64,000 bases of DNA from Mycobacterium colombiense (lineage in GTDB: Bacteria; Actinomycetota; Actinomycetes; Mycobacteriales; Mycobacteriaceae), in assembly GCF_001953985.1 (NCBI RefSeq), contig NZ_MBEI01000058.1, positions 341,408-405,407 on the forward strand. Direction: 5' to 3'. The position numbers and the translations under genes are program-made. The notes beneath the pieces are model-generated. The model was not told the DNA's origin. It made no database searches and saw only the letters and a program-made list of their open reading frames with translations. This document shows, one piece after another, positions 8,094 through 16,995 of the stretch; the first letter of the stretch is position 1; the number at the start of each line of letters is the position of its first letter.

Positions 8094-8121
8094 GATTACC
8101 GATCGTTACAGCTGGGTAATC
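8094..8121. promoter_or_regulatory. Inverted repeat upstream of the small secreted protein gene
   Basis: GATTACC (8094-8100) and GGTAATC (8115-8121) are exact reverse complements with 14 bases between them, ending 7 bases before the GTG start at 8129. This close to the start it could be an operator or part of the ribosome-binding region structure. Confidence 0.4.
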
Positions 8122-8128
8122 ATGTGAC

Positions 8129-8428
8129 GTGCGTCTCACCTCCGCCGCCGCGATCGGCACCGCCATCACCGTCTTGTTCAGCGCCCCGGGGACGCTGATG
8201 GTCGCGTCCGCCCACGCCGACTTCAGTGGTTACCGCCGCTGCGTGGGAAAGATGACGGAACCTATCGCGGGACATGACCCGCAAAACTTGCAGCTTGTCG
8301 GCGTCATTGAAATGGATCTCGATTCTGGCGTTAGTCCCGCTGCTGAGGCGCAGAGGGTAGCCCAGATGGGATTCGACCCGTCCTTTGCCAGAGGGGTCGT
8401 TCAGTGCGTGATTGAAGAGCGCCCGTAG
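8129..8428 (+). CDS. Small secreted two-cysteine protein (paralog of the gene at 7127)
   Basis: This 99-residue protein has a GTG start and a signal peptide (TSAAAIGTAITVLFSAPG, cleavage after AHA). The mature domain begins GYRRCVGK, continues with MDLDSGVSPAAEAQRVAQMG, and ends with a second cysteine in VVQCVIEE. Spacing of the two cysteines and of the D-x3-G-x-S and MG motifs matches the product of 7127-7426. The two are diverged copies facing opposite directions around the universal stress gene. It probably belongs to the DUF732-like group of exported mycobacterial proteins; the role is unknown. Confidence 0.7.
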   Translation: MRLTSAAAIGTAITVLFSAPGTLMVASAHADFSGYRRCVGKMTEPIAGHDPQNLQLVGVIEMDLDSGVSPAAEAQRVAQMGFDPSFARGVVQCVIEERP

Positions 8429-8456
8429 GGGAGCGTTCGGGCGGCGGTCCACCAGG

Positions 8457-8615
8457 TTATGCCGCCCTGTTTTGGCGGCGCTCTTGTTCGCGCGCTTCCA
8501 AGTCTTTGAGTTGTAAGTTCCTGAGCCGGAACTGTTTCCGCGCTTGCCTGACGAAGAACCAGCAAGGCAGGCCTACCAAGACGAGAAAGACCAGCAAGGT
8601 GATGAAGGTCGCCAT
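8457..8615 (-). CDS. 52-residue single-pass membrane protein
   Basis: A short gene with a strong ribosome-binding sequence (AAAGGAG) about 8 bases before its ATG at 8615. The product has a hydrophobic segment (TFITLLVFLVLVGLPCWFFV, residues 3-22) followed by a highly charged helix rich in Arg, Gln and Glu, ending in a stop at 8457. It looks like a small inner-membrane protein with a cytoplasmic amphipathic tail. A hairpin (GCCGCC 8461-8466, GGCGGC 8474-8479) in its last codons may serve as a terminator for the convergent gene ending at 8428. No family is recognised. Confidence 0.65.
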   Translation of the reverse strand: MATFITLLVFLVLVGLPCWFFVRQARKQFRLRNLQLKDLEAREQERRQNRAA

Positions 8616-8649
8616 TTGAGTATCTCCTTTTTATCCGTGTGATTGCGGT

Positions 8650-9066
8650 TCATGCCCCGCAGTCGGAGCTGTTCACCTTGCTGCCGTTGACGATCTTGCA
8701 GAACGGGAACCCGTTGTCCCCGCCCCCGGCACTGAAGGTCATGCCCTGTCCGCCGTCTACGAGCTGCAGCGTCACGAAAGCGCCCCGCTCGAGGAAACCG
8801 CTGGTGACGTTGCCGTATGCGGTATCCCACGGGTTGGTCGACGTTTGGACGGAGCCCAGCTGGAAGTTGATCGTTCCCCGACGCGCTGTCTCGACGCCGG
8901 AACCGTCGGCATTGACGGTCACACTCTCGCCATGGGCGCCCCAATGGCCGATGAACGGGCCACCGGCGACCGAGAAGGGTTTGCTCAGGTCTGCCTGATT
9001 CGGATCGGCCTGCGCCAGCGGGGCGCAGGCGATGCCCGCGGCAAGCACGGCAGCTTTCATGATCAC
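8650..9066 (-). CDS. Secreted protein of unknown function
   Basis: A protein of 138 residues with a short signal peptide (KAAVLAAGIACAPLAQA). Its mature domain contains GGPFIGHWGAHGESVTVNADG, a motif I associate with a group of small exported mycobacterial proteins. Two cysteines near the end (FPFCK and SSDCGA) probably form a disulfide. I prefer the GTG at 9066 because a GGGGG-containing ribosome-binding stretch is about 6 bases away; the ATG at 9060 is possible. Downstream, separated by 34 bases, is the small membrane protein at 8457-8615. Confidence 0.7.
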   Translation of the reverse strand: MIMKAAVLAAGIACAPLAQADPNQADLSKPFSVAGGPFIGHWGAHGESVTVNADGSGVETARRGTINFQLGSVQTSTNPWDTAYGNVTSGFLERGAFVTLQLVDGGQGMTFSAGGGDNGFPFCKIVNGSKVNSSDCGA

Positions 9067-9117
9067 GGAGACCCCCTATGGGGCGTTGATGGCCGGACCG
9101 GTTGCGGGTGCACGACG

Positions 9118-9402
9118 TCATCCGTGAGCGGCGTCTGCTGCGGCAATCAACGCCTGGGCCAGCTTGCGCGCTTCGGCCGGCGCGATGATCGGGGTATCGG
9201 GACAGTCGATGACGACCTGGCACTCAGCGTGCCCGTCAACGTATTGCCGCCCGATGACGGAGACCACGATATCGGGCTGTGGCCCGTGGCCGGCGTCGTT
9301 GATACTCCACTCCGGGCCGTCGAACACCCTGAACGCTGCCTCGACGTTGTCCCAATCGTCGACCTTGGTTGCCCAGGTCGGCGGTGCAAGGTTGGAATTC
9401 AT
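9118..9402 (-). CDS. Conserved small cytoplasmic protein of unknown function
   Basis: A 94-residue protein with no signal peptide. The centre is beta-strand-like (PDIVVSVIGRQYVDGH, AECQVVIDCPDTPI) and the C-terminus is an alanine-rich helix (PAEARKLAQALIAAADAA). This split into an alpha-beta half and a helical half resembles mycobacterial hypothetical proteins, but I cannot name the family. There is no obvious ribosome-binding site, so it may be leaderless. It is the last protein gene before the tRNA cluster. Confidence 0.6.
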   Translation of the reverse strand: MNSNLAPPTWATKVDDWDNVEAAFRVFDGPEWSINDAGHGPQPDIVVSVIGRQYVDGHAECQVVIDCPDTPIIAPAEARKLAQALIAAADAAHG

Positions 9403-9500
9403 GGCTAGATCGTTTCCGCGATCCCGGGCGCGGGCACGAGTAGTGCACTACCTCAGTTGTGCTGACCTGCGGTCACAGTATCGCCAGAAGCGGCTAATGC

Positions 9501-9575
9501 TGGTGCGCGATACTGGGATTGAACCAGTGACCTCTTCCGTGTCAGGGAAGCGCTCTCCCGCTGAGCTAATCGCGC
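9501..9575 (-). tRNA. tRNA-Val (anticodon GAC)
   Basis: A 75-nt cloverleaf on the minus strand. The acceptor stem GCGCGAT pairs exactly with ATCGCGC and is followed by A and an encoded CCA. The anticodon arm CTTCC-CTGACAC-GGAAG gives anticodon GAC, and the T loop is TTCAATC. Confidence 0.95.
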
Positions 9576-9589
9576 CGGGAAACCAAAAC

Positions 9590-9663
9590 TGGAGGTGGAG
9601 ACGGGAATCGAACCCGTGTGCACGGCTTTGCAGGCCGTTGCCTCACCACTCGGCCACTCCACC
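9590..9663 (-). tRNA. tRNA-Cys (anticodon GCA)
   Basis: A 74-nt cloverleaf on the minus strand. Acceptor GGTGGAG pairs with CTCCACC, followed by discriminator T and encoded CCA. The anticodon loop CTGCAAA gives GCA. It lies 14 bases upstream of tRNA-Val on the same strand. Confidence 0.95.
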
Positions 9664-9691
9664 GTTGGGGTCCACGCCACTTGCACCTTCG

Positions 9692-9764
9692 AGCGGATGA
9701 CGGGATTCGAACCCGCGACCCTCACCTTGGCAAGGTGATGCGCTACCAACTGCGCTACATCCGC
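9692..9764 (-). tRNA. tRNA-Gly (anticodon GCC)
   Basis: A 73-nt cloverleaf on the minus strand. Acceptor GCGGATG pairs with CATCCGC, with discriminator T and no encoded CCA. The anticodon loop TTGCCAA gives GCC. It is the first gene of the minus-strand Gly-Cys-Val tRNA cluster. Confidence 0.95.
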
Positions 9765-9945
9765 GCGCCTCGGACGAGATCGTCGCCCGGTGCGAAGCCC
9801 GACGATAGTCCACGTGAGCGGGCACATACAAATTTCTTGGTACGAGCCGTGTCTAGGCTATCGCGACGACGTGCCACACGACGCGGCCGGTATTGTCGGG
9901 GGCTGGCGCGTGCTAGTCTTCGACGTCGTTCGCCGTCTCGGCGCC

Positions 9946-10017
9946 GGTCCCGTGGCTCAGTGGGAGAGCGTCCGCTTCACACGCGGAAGGTCGCTGGTTC
10001 GATCCCAGCCGGGACCA
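9946..10017 (+). tRNA. tRNA-Val (anticodon CAC)
   Basis: A 72-nt cloverleaf on the plus strand. Acceptor GGTCCCG pairs with CGGGACC, then discriminator A with no encoded CCA. The anticodon stem-loop TCCGC-TTCACAC-GCGGA gives CAC. It is divergent from the three minus-strand tRNAs, and the 181-base gap between them must hold both promoters. Confidence 0.95.
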
Positions 10018-10114
10018 CTAATAAATCCGCAGGCAGAGACGACCAGCCCACTAATTCTGCAGCCGCAAGGCTTCGCTGAGCGGTCGACGTGGCGTAGGCC
10101 TGGGTGGTTCGGCC

Positions 10115-10615
10115 TCAGTCGGTGGTATGGACGAGCAGCACGTCGGTCTTCGCCCTGCGCAAGACATTTCCGGGCACCGACCCAAGCCACTTGTCGCTGC
10201 GCGTGGCTAGTCCCACGTTGCCAACCACCAACAGATCAGCCTTAACGTCCTTGGCGAGGTGGAACAGCGCATGTACCGGATCGCCCCTAATGGGTCGCGC
10301 CTCAATATCCTTCGCCCCAGCCGCCCTTGCCCGCTCCTGGGCCTCCCGCAGGATCGCATAGATGCCGGCCATCCCGTGCACCTTGTAGTCCCCCTCATTC
10401 CCGAGGACGACCTCAGCGCGGCCATCAAGCACACGATCCGGCCGGGCTGGTTTGCCCCAGCCCCCCTTCTCGCCCTTTTCCAGGTAAGACAAGTGCGCCA
10501 TCGCGATAATCAACTTCGCATTATTTCTCGCGGCGAACGCGGCGGCGTGGTCCACCGCACAAAACGATGTGTCCGAGCCATCAGTGCCGACCACCAGGGT
10601 CTGATAGGCGCCCAT
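10115..10615 (-). CDS. Universal stress protein, single USP domain
   Basis: This 166-residue protein begins YQTLVVGTDGSDTSFCAVDHA and carries the ATP-binding signature G-x2-G-x9-G-S in GNVGLATRSDKWLGS near residue 136. It is related to the product of 7593-8054, especially at the two ends (both finish with VLxVHTTD). The middle loop, residues about 45-70, is longer and rich in Lys, Gly and Glu. It is a cytoplasmic ATP-binding stress protein; such proteins in mycobacteria are linked to hypoxic growth control. Confidence 0.92.
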   Translation of the reverse strand: MGAYQTLVVGTDGSDTSFCAVDHAAAFAARNNAKLIIAMAHLSYLEKGEKGGWGKPARPDRVLDGRAEVVLGNEGDYKVHGMAGIYAILREAQERARAAGAKDIEARPIRGDPVHALFHLAKDVKADLLVVGNVGLATRSDKWLGSVPGNVLRRAKTDVLLVHTTD

Positions 10616-10708
10616 TTCGCTCCATCTTCGCTGTGAGCCCCCCGGGTGAGGGTGCCCACCAACGTGCGCCCTTTACACCTCCAGATTTCGTAGAGCTCGC
10701 TAGCCGTC

Positions 10709-10924
10709 ATGTACCTCCCGGCGTTGGTGACCGGATTCGCCGCGGTGCTTATTTCGGCAAGAAACGCCCCGCCCAGCACGCCGGTGGCCTGCAACAAGAT
10801 CACGGCCGGCGTGGTCGTCGGTGTGGATTTTCATGCCGACTGGCCGCCGTCGGCCCCTCCTTCACCGGCACCGTCCTCGGCGCCCCAGGCGCCCGCCCCG
10901 CCAGCCCCAGAACCGCCCCTCTGA
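10709..10924 (+). CDS. Possible short Pro/Ala-rich exported peptide
   Basis: A 71-codon frame starting at an ATG shortly after an in-frame stop. The N-terminus (YLPALVTGFAAVLISA) is moderately hydrophobic. The last 25 residues are almost only Pro, Ala and Ser, as in several secreted mycobacterial proteins. There is no good ribosome-binding site and composition alone could produce such a tail. It is listed because it fills an otherwise empty stretch between 10616 and 10962. Confidence 0.3.
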   Translation: MYLPALVTGFAAVLISARNAPPSTPVACNKITAGVVVGVDFHADWPPSAPPSPAPSSAPQAPAPPAPEPPL

Positions 10925-10962
10925 CCGCGGCGCCCTTGCCTGAACGGGCCCGCTAAGCCACG

Positions 10963-11409
10963 ATGAACTGCATGAGTAAGGTGACCCTAACTACGGAGCT
11001 GCCGATCCCGGTCGAGACGGCGTCCGCCTTGGCGCGCAAGCCCGAGCTCATGAAGCACGTCCTCAGCCCGGTCCTGCGGGCGTACCGCCTCGAGCTCCCC
11101 GAGCGCATCGAGGTCGGCACCCAGGGATCGGCGCGGCTCTGGTGGTTCGGGGTGATCCCGGGCTGGACGCATCACCTCACCATCAAGCGACTCGACCCGA
11201 CCGAGATCTACACCAACGAACACGGCGGACCCGTCCACACCTGGAATCACCGCCTGACGTTCGAACGCATCGACGACCGCAGCTGCCGCTACACCGACGA
11301 GATCGAAACCGACGACGGCGTGCACGGGCTACTGACCCGCGCCTTCGTCCGGGTCATGTTCCGCCACCGGCACCGGCGGTGGCGCAAGCTCGCGCAGATC
11401 CTGCACTGA
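10963..11409 (+). CDS. SRPBCC-like (START-fold) conserved protein
   Basis: A 148-residue protein with an alternating beta pattern typical of ligand-binding SRPBCC proteins: LTTELPIPVETASALARKPELMKHV at the start, GSARLWWFGVIPGWTHHLTI in the middle, and HRLTFERID then CRYTDEIETDDG followed by a long basic C-terminal helix. Such proteins often hold hydrophobic small molecules. A second ATG at 10972 is an alternative start. It is followed after 14 bases by another small gene, suggesting a two-gene operon. Confidence 0.72.
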   Translation: MNCMSKVTLTTELPIPVETASALARKPELMKHVLSPVLRAYRLELPERIEVGTQGSARLWWFGVIPGWTHHLTIKRLDPTEIYTNEHGGPVHTWNHRLTFERIDDRSCRYTDEIETDDGVHGLLTRAFVRVMFRHRHRRWRKLAQILH

Positions 11410-11423
11410 GAGGACGGTGAACC

Positions 11424-11717
11424 ATGGTCGGCAACCAAGAGGGCGTCGGCATGCTCAAACTCGAATGCCCGCAAAGCCATCCCGTCGGCCGCATTCTCAA
11501 GGACGCCCCGCATCAGGCCATGCAGTTCGATCCCGGCGCCCAGGTCGGGCCGCGCCGGTTCTGGCCGGACGAGGACGAACAGCCGAACTTTACAACGCGC
11601 TGCAGGTTCTGCGATAAGCCGGTGGGGGACACCACGTCCACTCTGCAAACCAAACTCGCTTCGGTGCTCGCCGATGCGTCCGCGACGGCCGAGACGGCGA
11701 CGCTGCCCTACGTGTAG
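11424..11717 (+). CDS. Small conserved protein with possible Cys-His metal site
   Basis: A 97-residue protein with CPQSHPVG near the N-terminus and CRFCDKPVG in the middle; together they could bind zinc (one C-x3-H and one C-x2-C). The C-terminal part is an Ala/Thr-rich helix. It begins 14 bases after the upstream gene with a GAGAGGA ribosome-binding sequence. I do not recognise a family. Confidence 0.65.
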   Translation: MVGNQEGVGMLKLECPQSHPVGRILKDAPHQAMQFDPGAQVGPRRFWPDEDEQPNFTTRCRFCDKPVGDTTSTLQTKLASVLADASATAETATLPYV

Positions 11718-11805
11718 GCGCCCGGCACCGCGGCTACCGTAAGAGCTACAGTAGCGGCGTTGCGGCGCGACGTACCCGCGGCGACGCCGATCCGAGAGGA
11801 GTCCC

Positions 11806-12636
11806 GTGGCGCAGACACCGCAGAACACTCCCCGTCCGCCCGAAGGTGATTGGCTGGGCACGCCGTACCTGCGCTTCGAGCGTCAGGGCCCGATCGCCGT
11901 CTGCACCATCGACCGGCCGGAGGCGCGCAATGCCCTGAGCCCGGCGATGTATTTCGGGATCCGTTATGCGGTGGGGCGTCTCAACGAGGACAAGGACCTG
12001 GCCGGGCTGGTGCTCACCGGGACCGGTGATGTCTTTGCCCCCGGCGGCGACATGGGCGGTGGGGGAGGCGCGGACAACTGGATCACCTTCGGTTCCGCGC
12101 TGGGCATGGACGTGACGCCGTTCGACGCGGTGCGCACCTCCGGCAAGCCGATCGTGTCCGCGGTCAACGGGTTGTGCCAGGGTGGTGGCTTCCAGATTGC
12201 GCTGTGCAGCGACCTGTCGGTGGTGAGCGATCGGGCGACCTTCCGGGTGCCCGAGCTGTTCCGCGGCTACGCCGACACCTACTACAGCCAGATGCTCACC
12301 CGCGTCATCGGGCCGGTGCGCACCCGCGACCTGATGTTCACCGGACGGGTGCTCACCGCGGTCGAAGCCCTCGACTGGGGCCTGGTCACCCGCGTCGTGC
12401 CGCACGAGGGCCTACTCGACGCGGCGAAAGACGTTCTCGCGCAATGCTGTCGAACCGCGCCGCGCGCCCGTGGCGTCATCAAGTCGAGCATCGACAGCTA
12501 CCTGGGTCTCTATGACCGCATCGGCATGACCGCCAGCCTGTCGGACGCCGAGGCCATCGAAGGCTTCCGCTCGTTCAAGGAGCGCCGCTCACCCGACTGG
12601 GTGCACCCGGAGTTGCGCGTCGAGGGACGGCTATAA
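11806..12636 (+). CDS. Enoyl-CoA hydratase/isomerase family protein
   Basis: This 276-residue crotonase-fold protein carries the two oxyanion-hole regions: APGGDMGGG near residue 80 and NGLCQGGGFQIALCSD near residue 120. The C-terminal helices end in a FKERRSPDW-like motif common to the family. The usual catalytic-glutamate segment is replaced by a PELFRGYADTYYSQ stretch, so it may not be a classical hydratase. The GTG start at 11806 has GAGAGGAG upstream. It probably works in fatty-acid or steroid side-chain degradation with the convergent acyl-CoA synthetase gene. Confidence 0.88.
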   Translation: MAQTPQNTPRPPEGDWLGTPYLRFERQGPIAVCTIDRPEARNALSPAMYFGIRYAVGRLNEDKDLAGLVLTGTGDVFAPGGDMGGGGGADNWITFGSALGMDVTPFDAVRTSGKPIVSAVNGLCQGGGFQIALCSDLSVVSDRATFRVPELFRGYADTYYSQMLTRVIGPVRTRDLMFTGRVLTAVEALDWGLVTRVVPHEGLLDAAKDVLAQCCRTAPRARGVIKSSIDSYLGLYDRIGMTASLSDAEAIEGFRSFKERRSPDWVHPELRVEGRL

Positions 12637-12672
12637 GTCGATCCACTCGCTGCCCAGCATCCACGCAAGTGC

Positions 12673-14232
<1,560 letters not shown>

Positions 14233-14325
14233 GGACCCCTCCGCGTTCGATTCGTTCCAGTTTTTAATACGCGGTCGGTCCCGCGCGCGCGACGCCGACC
14301 CTCGCCGGCGCGGGTCGCCAGCGCC

Positions 14326-14928
14326 TCACTCCATGGAGCCGATCATCATTCCGCCGTCACCGGCGGCCTGGGTGGTCGCGCTGCTGTCCTGCCGGAAGTC
14401 GATGAACGCCGATCGGCCGTTCGAGGTGTTCAGCAGCTCGGTGAACGTGCCGATCACCGGAATCGTGCCCTGCGGGTGCACCACGGTCGCGGTGTAGTTG
14501 ACGGAGGCCTCCTGCTGGAAATTGGCGCCGGGCAGCGCCTTGGTGTCGGGTGGGTTCAGGCGGTTCACATCGGTCAAGATGGCAGAGGCGCCGCCGGTGA
14601 ACTGGTCGATGTCGGCCTGCAGGAGCCCGGCGGCATCCGTGCCGCCCGCGGACTTGACCGTGATGCGCAGCTGCGCGCTGGTGTCGGCGTTGTTCAGCGC
14701 CACCCAGTTCGGGCCGCGGTGTCCGACCGTCCAGCCGGGCGCGGGGGTGACCGAGACGCCCTGCGCGATGGCGATCGCGTCGTCGGAAGCCAGCGTGATC
14801 GCGGCGGTGCGTTCGGCGCGGTTGGCGGAGCAGGCCAGGACGACCACGGCGATCACGGCGGCCGCGCTCACCGCCCCGCCACGCCGGTCGGCCCGACGGA
14901 AAAGCAGCTGGGGCTGAGTTGCTGACAT
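14326..14928 (-). CDS. Putative membrane-anchored or lipoprotein, LpqN-like
   Basis: A 200-residue protein with a basic N-terminus and a hydrophobic segment (GAVSAAAVIAVVVLACS, residues 18-34). The end of this segment, VLAC, could be a lipobox; otherwise it is a signal anchor. The extracytoplasmic part has alternating strands (VSVTPAPGWTVGHRGPNWVAL) and ends in a DGGMMIGSM tail. This layout resembles mycobacterial proteins with an LpqN/PsbP-like domain, but that is only a resemblance. It is divergent from the SDR gene at 15179, with a perfect inverted repeat between them. Confidence 0.68.
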   Translation of the reverse strand: MSATQPQLLFRRADRRGGAVSAAAVIAVVVLACSANRAERTAAITLASDDAIAIAQGVSVTPAPGWTVGHRGPNWVALNNADTSAQLRITVKSAGGTDAAGLLQADIDQFTGGASAILTDVNRLNPPDTKALPGANFQQEASVNYTATVVHPQGTIPVIGTFTELLNTSNGRSAFIDFRQDSSATTQAAGDGGMMIGSME

Positions 14929-15023
14929 CGTGATTCCTAACGCCGTCGGGCGCTGCGAAATTCGCCCGTCGGCTCATCGTCCTCCAGTGGCGGCGGCAAT
15001 GTCCAAGTTGGGTTTGCTATAGC

Positions 15024-15044
15024 TTGATACAGCCGAGGTATCAA
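15024..15044. promoter_or_regulatory. Operator candidate, 7-7-7 inverted repeat
   Basis: TTGATAC (15024-15030), seven bases, GTATCAA (15038-15044). A further GATAC lies at 15050-15054. The element is in the divergent gap between the lipoprotein-like gene (starts 14928) and the SDR gene (starts 15179). No obvious regulator gene is adjacent. Confidence 0.55.
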
Positions 15045-15178
15045 ACCGCGATACGGCTCTGTAAAACTCAGGGCGCGAACCGGTTTGGCACTTAATCCGA
15101 TATTCGCGAACCGACTGCGCGGCGGTGTGTCACCATGACTGGGCCGACCGGCCCGACCTGCCCAGACAAGGATCCGAC

Positions 15179-15970
15179 ATGGTGAACCCCGAGCGCGCCC
15201 GTTCCCGCACCTTCGTCGTGACCGGCGCCTCATCGGGAATCGGACTGGCCACCGCGCGGCGGCTGTTGGCCGAGGGCGGGACCGTGATCGGTGCCGACTT
15301 GGCCGCCCCGCCCGACGACCTGGGCCCGGGGTTCACCTTCGTGTCCGCCGACGTGACCGACGAAGCCGCGATCGCCGCGGTGCTGGCCGCGGTGCCGGGC
15401 CGCCTGGACGGGCTCTTCCACGCCGCCGGTGTCGCCGGGGGAGGCCCGGTGCACCTGCTCGATCGTGCCGAATGGGACCGGGTGATCGGCATCAACCTCA
15501 CCGGCACCTTCGTGGTGGCGAAGGCGGCTCTGGCCAGGATGATCGAACAACCCCGGGCCGACGGCGAGCGGGGCTCGATCGTGACCGTCGCCAGCGTCGA
15601 GGGCCTCGAGGGCACCGCGGGCGGCAGCTCGTACAACGCGGCCAAGGGTGGCGTCGTGCTGCTCACCAAGAACATCGCGCTCGACTACGGGCCCAGCGGC
15701 ATCCGGGCCAACGTCATCTGCCCAGGGTTCATCGAAACGCCCATGGCGCACAGCGTCTTCAGCATCCCCGGGATGGAGCGCCCGCTGGCCTCCATCACCA
15801 AGGAACACGCCCTGCAGCGGCTGGGGCAGCCCGAAGAGATCGCCGCCATGGCCGCCTTCCTGCTGTCTCCCGACGCCTCGTTCGTCAGCGGCCAGGCACT
15901 TGCCGTTGACGGCGGCTACACGGCCGGTCGCGATCACGGTGTCGTCGAACTCTTCGGCTTTCCCAGGTGA
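15179..15970 (+). CDS. Short-chain dehydrogenase/reductase
   Basis: A 263-residue classical SDR with NAD(P)-binding TGASSGIG near residue 15. The catalytic serine is in the VASVEG segment and the Y-x3-K pair is in SYNAAKGG, near residue 155. The aspartate ending the second strand (GADLAAP) favours NAD(H). The C-terminal SGQALAVDGGYTAG motif is typical of the family. The ATG at 15179 follows AAGGAT; an in-frame upstream start at 15125 is less likely. It is followed 18 bases later by the catalase-like gene. Confidence 0.92.
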   Translation: MVNPERARSRTFVVTGASSGIGLATARRLLAEGGTVIGADLAAPPDDLGPGFTFVSADVTDEAAIAAVLAAVPGRLDGLFHAAGVAGGGPVHLLDRAEWDRVIGINLTGTFVVAKAALARMIEQPRADGERGSIVTVASVEGLEGTAGGSSYNAAKGGVVLLTKNIALDYGPSGIRANVICPGFIETPMAHSVFSIPGMERPLASITKEHALQRLGQPEEIAAMAAFLLSPDASFVSGQALAVDGGYTAGRDHGVVELFGFPR

Positions 15971-15988
15971 TCCGACTAAGATTCGTCC

Positions 15989-16930
15989 ATGAGCGGTGGA
16001 CTTACTCCTGACAAGGCGATCGAGGCGATCCGGGGCGCCGGGGGAGCACAGCCCGGTTGTCGCGCATTGCACGCCAAGGGCACCCTGTATCGGGGCACGT
16101 TCACCGCAACCCCCGACGCTCTCATGCTCTCGCGCGCACCACATCTCGATGGCTCGACCGTTCCGGCGCTGATTCGCTTCTCCAACGGATCCGGCAACCC
16201 CGAGCAGCGCGACGGCGCGTCCGGTGTGCGCGGGATGGCGGTGAAGTTCACCCTGCCCGACGGATCCACCACCGATGTCTCGACGCAGACCGCCCGCCTG
16301 TTCGTTTCCAGCACACCGGACGGCTTCATCGATCTGCTCAAGGCGATGCGTCCCGGCCTCACCACACCGCTGCGCCTGGCCAAACACCTGCTTTTCCATC
16401 CGAACCTGCTCGGCGCGCTGCCCGTCCTGCGCGAGGCGAACCGCGTCCCGGCCAGCTACGCCACCACCGAATACCATGGCCTGCACGCCTTCCGCTGGAT
16501 CGCCGCCGACGGCAGCGCCAGATTCGTTCGCTACCACCTGGTTCCGACCGCGCCCGAGGAATACCTGTCGGGATCGGATGCCGGCGGTAAGGATCCGGAC
16601 TTCCTGACCGACGAGCTGAAGGCCCGGCTGGACGACGGGCCGGTGCGGTTCGACTTCCGGGTGCAGATCGCCGGGCCCACTGACTCGACGGTGGACCCGT
16701 CGGCGGCCTGGCAGAGCACGCAGATCGTCACCGTCGGCACGCTGGCGATCACCGGCCTGGACACCGAACGCGAGCACGGCGGCGACATCGTGGTGTTCGA
16801 CCCGATGCGCGTCACCGATGGCATCGAGCCCTCCGACGATCCGGTCCTGCACTTCCGGACACTGGCGTATTCCGCCTCGGTCAAGCTGCGAACCGGCGTG
16901 GATCGCGGCGCCGAAGCCCCGCCCGCCTGA
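15989..16930 (+). CDS. Catalase-related (SrpA-type) heme peroxidase
   Basis: A 313-residue mini-catalase, much shorter than the roughly 500 residues of full catalases. The distal-histidine segment is RALHAKGTLYRGTFTA (near residue 30) and IRFSNGSGNP follows. The proximal heme-binding tyrosine is probably in FRTLAYSASVKLR near residue 296. Proteins of this type show peroxidase rather than strong catalase activity. It is likely co-transcribed with the upstream SDR, so it may consume organic peroxides produced in the same process. Confidence 0.85.
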   Translation: MSGGLTPDKAIEAIRGAGGAQPGCRALHAKGTLYRGTFTATPDALMLSRAPHLDGSTVPALIRFSNGSGNPEQRDGASGVRGMAVKFTLPDGSTTDVSTQTARLFVSSTPDGFIDLLKAMRPGLTTPLRLAKHLLFHPNLLGALPVLREANRVPASYATTEYHGLHAFRWIAADGSARFVRYHLVPTAPEEYLSGSDAGGKDPDFLTDELKARLDDGPVRFDFRVQIAGPTDSTVDPSAAWQSTQIVTVGTLAITGLDTEREHGGDIVVFDPMRVTDGIEPSDDPVLHFRTLAYSASVKLRTGVDRGAEAPPA

Positions 16931-16995
16931 CTGGGGGTTCCCGCGGCGACAGTCGCCTCGCGCCGAAATCGGCCGCAGGTTAAGGTTTTTCTTCG

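Noticed and set aside
8114..8118. GGGTA as a SigF -10 element for the secreted protein gene at 8129
   Set aside because: The nearest GTTT is 23 bases upstream, beyond the usual 15-17, so I treat this region only as an inverted repeat.
9501..10017. Prophage or integrative element at the tRNA cluster
   Set aside because: No integrase, excisionase or tRNA-end repeats are visible in the flanks.
10510..10803. Minus-strand 97-codon frame near the second USP gene
   Set aside because: It overlaps the USP coding region in another frame and has no ribosome-binding site.
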